Shown: one piece after another, positions 5,784-6,995 of the stretch | Numbering within the stretch: position 1 is the stretch's first letter | Layout of the letters: each line of letters opens with the position of its first letter | Source of the DNA: Actinomycetota bacterium | Lineage (GTDB): Bacteria; Actinomycetota; CADDZG01; WHSQ01 | Assembly (NCBI GenBank): GCA_019348445.1 | Contig: JAHWJK010000087.1 | Location: forward strand, 1 to 6,995 | DNA length: 6,995 nucleotides | Direction: 5' to 3' | Made by a program: the position numbers and the translations under genes | The notes under the pieces: generated by a model | Database searches by the model: none | Told to the model about the DNA's origin: nothing | Seen by the model: only the letters and a program-made list of their open reading frames with translations

Positions 5784-6643
5784 GTTCTCCTCATGTCCAA
5801 AGCGTGAAGTTCAGCCTCGAAGTCTTCCCATGTGAGCTCTTCGTGCTGCGCCCTCTCCTCTTTCGCGCTCCACCTGAAGAAGAGGATCGCGATGGCGAGC
5901 CACAGTAGCAAACCGCCACCAAGCTTCATGATCAATCCCGCAACGCGCAGATCCGTCACGACATCCATGCCCCACAACCGAGGGAAGCTCTCGTATGCGG
6001 AGTAGATCGGTGTCGATGCGAACGTCAGGAACGACGCGGGCACCGTCGGGACGACGGATTGGAGGAACAGGTACAGCATCTTCGCCGGCTCCGACAGTCG
6101 TGCGAGCTCCGGTAACGGGGCGATGACCGGCCACCACATCATCGCGGCGGTCGAGAACACGACGAGATGTACGACGAAGTGCACCGGCTCGGACGTCACG
6201 CTCAGGTTCACGACCGCGGGCCAGTGCGTGATCACGATCACCGCATTGAAGGCAACGAGCGCAACGACCGGCCTCGTCAGGAATCGCACCGACGTCCACG
6301 CCCACTTCGGCTCGAGCACCTTCCGTAGGAGCCACTTCGGGAGTCCCATCAGCAAGAACGGCGGGGCCACCAGCGTGAACAGCGTGTGCTGGACCATGTG
6401 CATGCTGAACAGGTAGTCCTCCGATAGCTCGTGCAACGGGAAATCGGCTCCGACCCATAACAACGCGAGACCGACGTAGAAGGACACGATCTGCTTCGTC
6501 GTTGCCGCCGGTCGATCCGCGACTCGGTTCGTGGCACCCCACTTCGTCACCGCGACGTAGTACGCGAGCCCTATCGCGCCGAGAACGATCCATACGTCGT
6601 AGTGCGGGTGCCAGTCGGCGAGCCCGAACGTTGCTTCGTTCAC
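5780..6643 (-). CDS. ctaG: Cytochrome c oxidase assembly factor CtaG (caa3 type)
   Basis: This is a 287-residue, roughly seven-helix membrane protein of the caa3_CtaG family, needed in Bacillus for an active caa3 oxidase and thought to help copper delivery. The family hallmark is plain: SMHMVQHTLFTLVAPPFLLMG at 80-100, with His82 and His86. Further conserved-looking features are THWP (His140), His155 and His159 in the next helix, and DLRVAGLIMK at 231-240. It is not the CtaG/Cox11 family, which has a single helix and a periplasmic copper domain. The charged tail (about 258-287) is cytoplasmic. The start is a GTG seven bases after the subunit IV stop, with no clear ribosome site, so translation probably depends on coupling with that gene. 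Start codon choice is slightly uncertain. Confidence 0.93.
   Translation of the reverse strand: MNEATFGLADWHPHYDVWIVLGAIGLAYYVAVTKWGATNRVADRPAATTKQIVSFYVGLALLWVGADFPLHELSEDYLFSMHMVQHTLFTLVAPPFLLMGLPKWLLRKVLEPKWAWTSVRFLTRPVVALVAFNAVIVITHWPAVVNLSVTSEPVHFVVHLVVFSTAAMMWWPVIAPLPELARLSEPAKMLYLFLQSVVPTVPASFLTFASTPIYSAYESFPRLWGMDVVTDLRVAGLIMKLGGGLLLWLAIAILFFRWSAKEERAQHEELTWEDFEAELHALDMRRT
5787..5792 (-). promoter_or_regulatory. Ribosome binding site of cupredoxin B inside ctaG
   Basis: GAGGAG on the minus strand, three bases before the ATG at 5783, lies within the last codons of ctaG (Met-Arg-Arg-Thr-stop). With the ATGA overlap it supports re-initiation by terminating ribosomes. Confidence 0.5.
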
Positions 6644-6650
6644 CAGTGGA

Positions 6651-6995
6651 CTAGGCCGAGGTTGCCGGAGCAGCTCCGCCGGACGTAAAGAAGTACACGA
6701 GCACGACGGCGAAGATCGCGAGGGCGAGCACGATGCCGGTGATGAAGAAACGCCTGAAGATCGGTGAGTCGAACTTCAGATGCATGAAGTACGCGCCGAC
6801 CATCACGAACTTGATCAGCGCGAAGATCAGCAAGGACGTAATCAATAAACCGTGGCGATCTGCCACCGCGGGGATGTAGTAGATCGCGACCTCGATCGCC
6901 GTCACGATCGCGAGGATGACCGCGACCCACACGTACTTCCGCGGGCTCGGATGGCCGTGGAGCTCGTGCTCTTCTCTCGGCGCTTCGGCCGTGGG
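6651..6995 (-). CDS. Cytochrome c oxidase subunit IV, small membrane subunit (5' end outside window)
   Basis: The frame stays open to the right edge, giving 114 residues with no in-window start needed. A hydrophilic His/Glu-rich lead (EEHELHGHPSPRKY) precedes three helices: VWVAVILAIVTAIEVAIYYI, LLITSLLIFALIKFVMVGAYFMHL and a final one ending in VLVYFFTSGG. The second helix, with its FALIKFVMVGAYFMHLKFD pattern, is the signature of prokaryotic subunit IV (COX4_pro/CyoD-like) of heme-copper oxidases. The GTG at 6932 is internal: the conserved Pro-Arg-Lys-Tyr-Val-Trp lead continues upstream of it in frame. In such operons subunits I-III usually lie upstream, so they are expected beyond the right edge. 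Confidence 0.88.
   Translation of the reverse strand, partial: PTAEAPREEHELHGHPSPRKYVWVAVILAIVTAIEVAIYYIPAVADRHGLLITSLLIFALIKFVMVGAYFMHLKFDSPIFRRFFITGIVLALAIFAVVLVYFFTSGGAAPATSA

Noticed and set aside
1..6995. A defence, mobile or CRISPR system
   Set aside because: All genes read as respiration, isoprenoid or unknown lipoprotein; no repeats with spacers, no transposase, integrase, inverted terminal repeats or tRNA were seen.

Overview
The window is GC-rich and shows several traits common in Actinomycetota: GTG starts, TANNNT -10 boxes placed almost on the start codon, and an isoprenoid module next to respiratory genes. I cannot place it below phylum. It reads as a chromosomal stretch for building and feeding a heme-copper (aa3/caa3-type) cytochrome c oxidase. 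I see no mobile element, CRISPR array, tRNA or rRNA.

Left block, all on the minus strand (1-2286): the first 20 codons of an FAD-dependent, geranylgeranyl-reductase-like oxidoreductase that runs off the left edge; a membrane-anchored blue-copper protein (cupredoxin A, 186-1196) with a long Ala/Pro/Glu-rich cytoplasmic arm; and a trans-polyprenyl diphosphate synthase (1282-2286) whose active-site signature suggests a C20 product. A CRP-like palindrome lies in front of the reductase.

Middle block, plus strand (2332-4214): ctaA (heme A synthase) and ctaB (heme O synthase), overlapping by 4 bp. They diverge from the prenyl synthase across only 45 bp, which appears to carry two back-to-back near-leaderless promoters.

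Right block, minus strand, transcribed in from beyond the right edge (6995 to 4204): a small oxidase subunit IV (5' end outside the window), a ctaG-type assembly factor, a three-helix membrane protein ending in a second blue-copper domain (cupredoxin B), and an unrecognised lipoprotein whose 3' end overlaps ctaB tail to tail.

How it fits together: CtaB farnesylates heme B, CtaA oxidises heme O to heme A, CtaG helps load copper, and subunit IV belongs to the oxidase. The two blue-copper proteins have nearly the same copper domain (66 of 93 residues identical by hand count, no gaps, with a 32-nt exact DNA match). They are the most interesting feature: they look like paralogous, differently anchored copper electron carriers or copper donors for this oxidase. 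The prenyl synthase and the reductase could serve menaquinone or another isoprenoid product.
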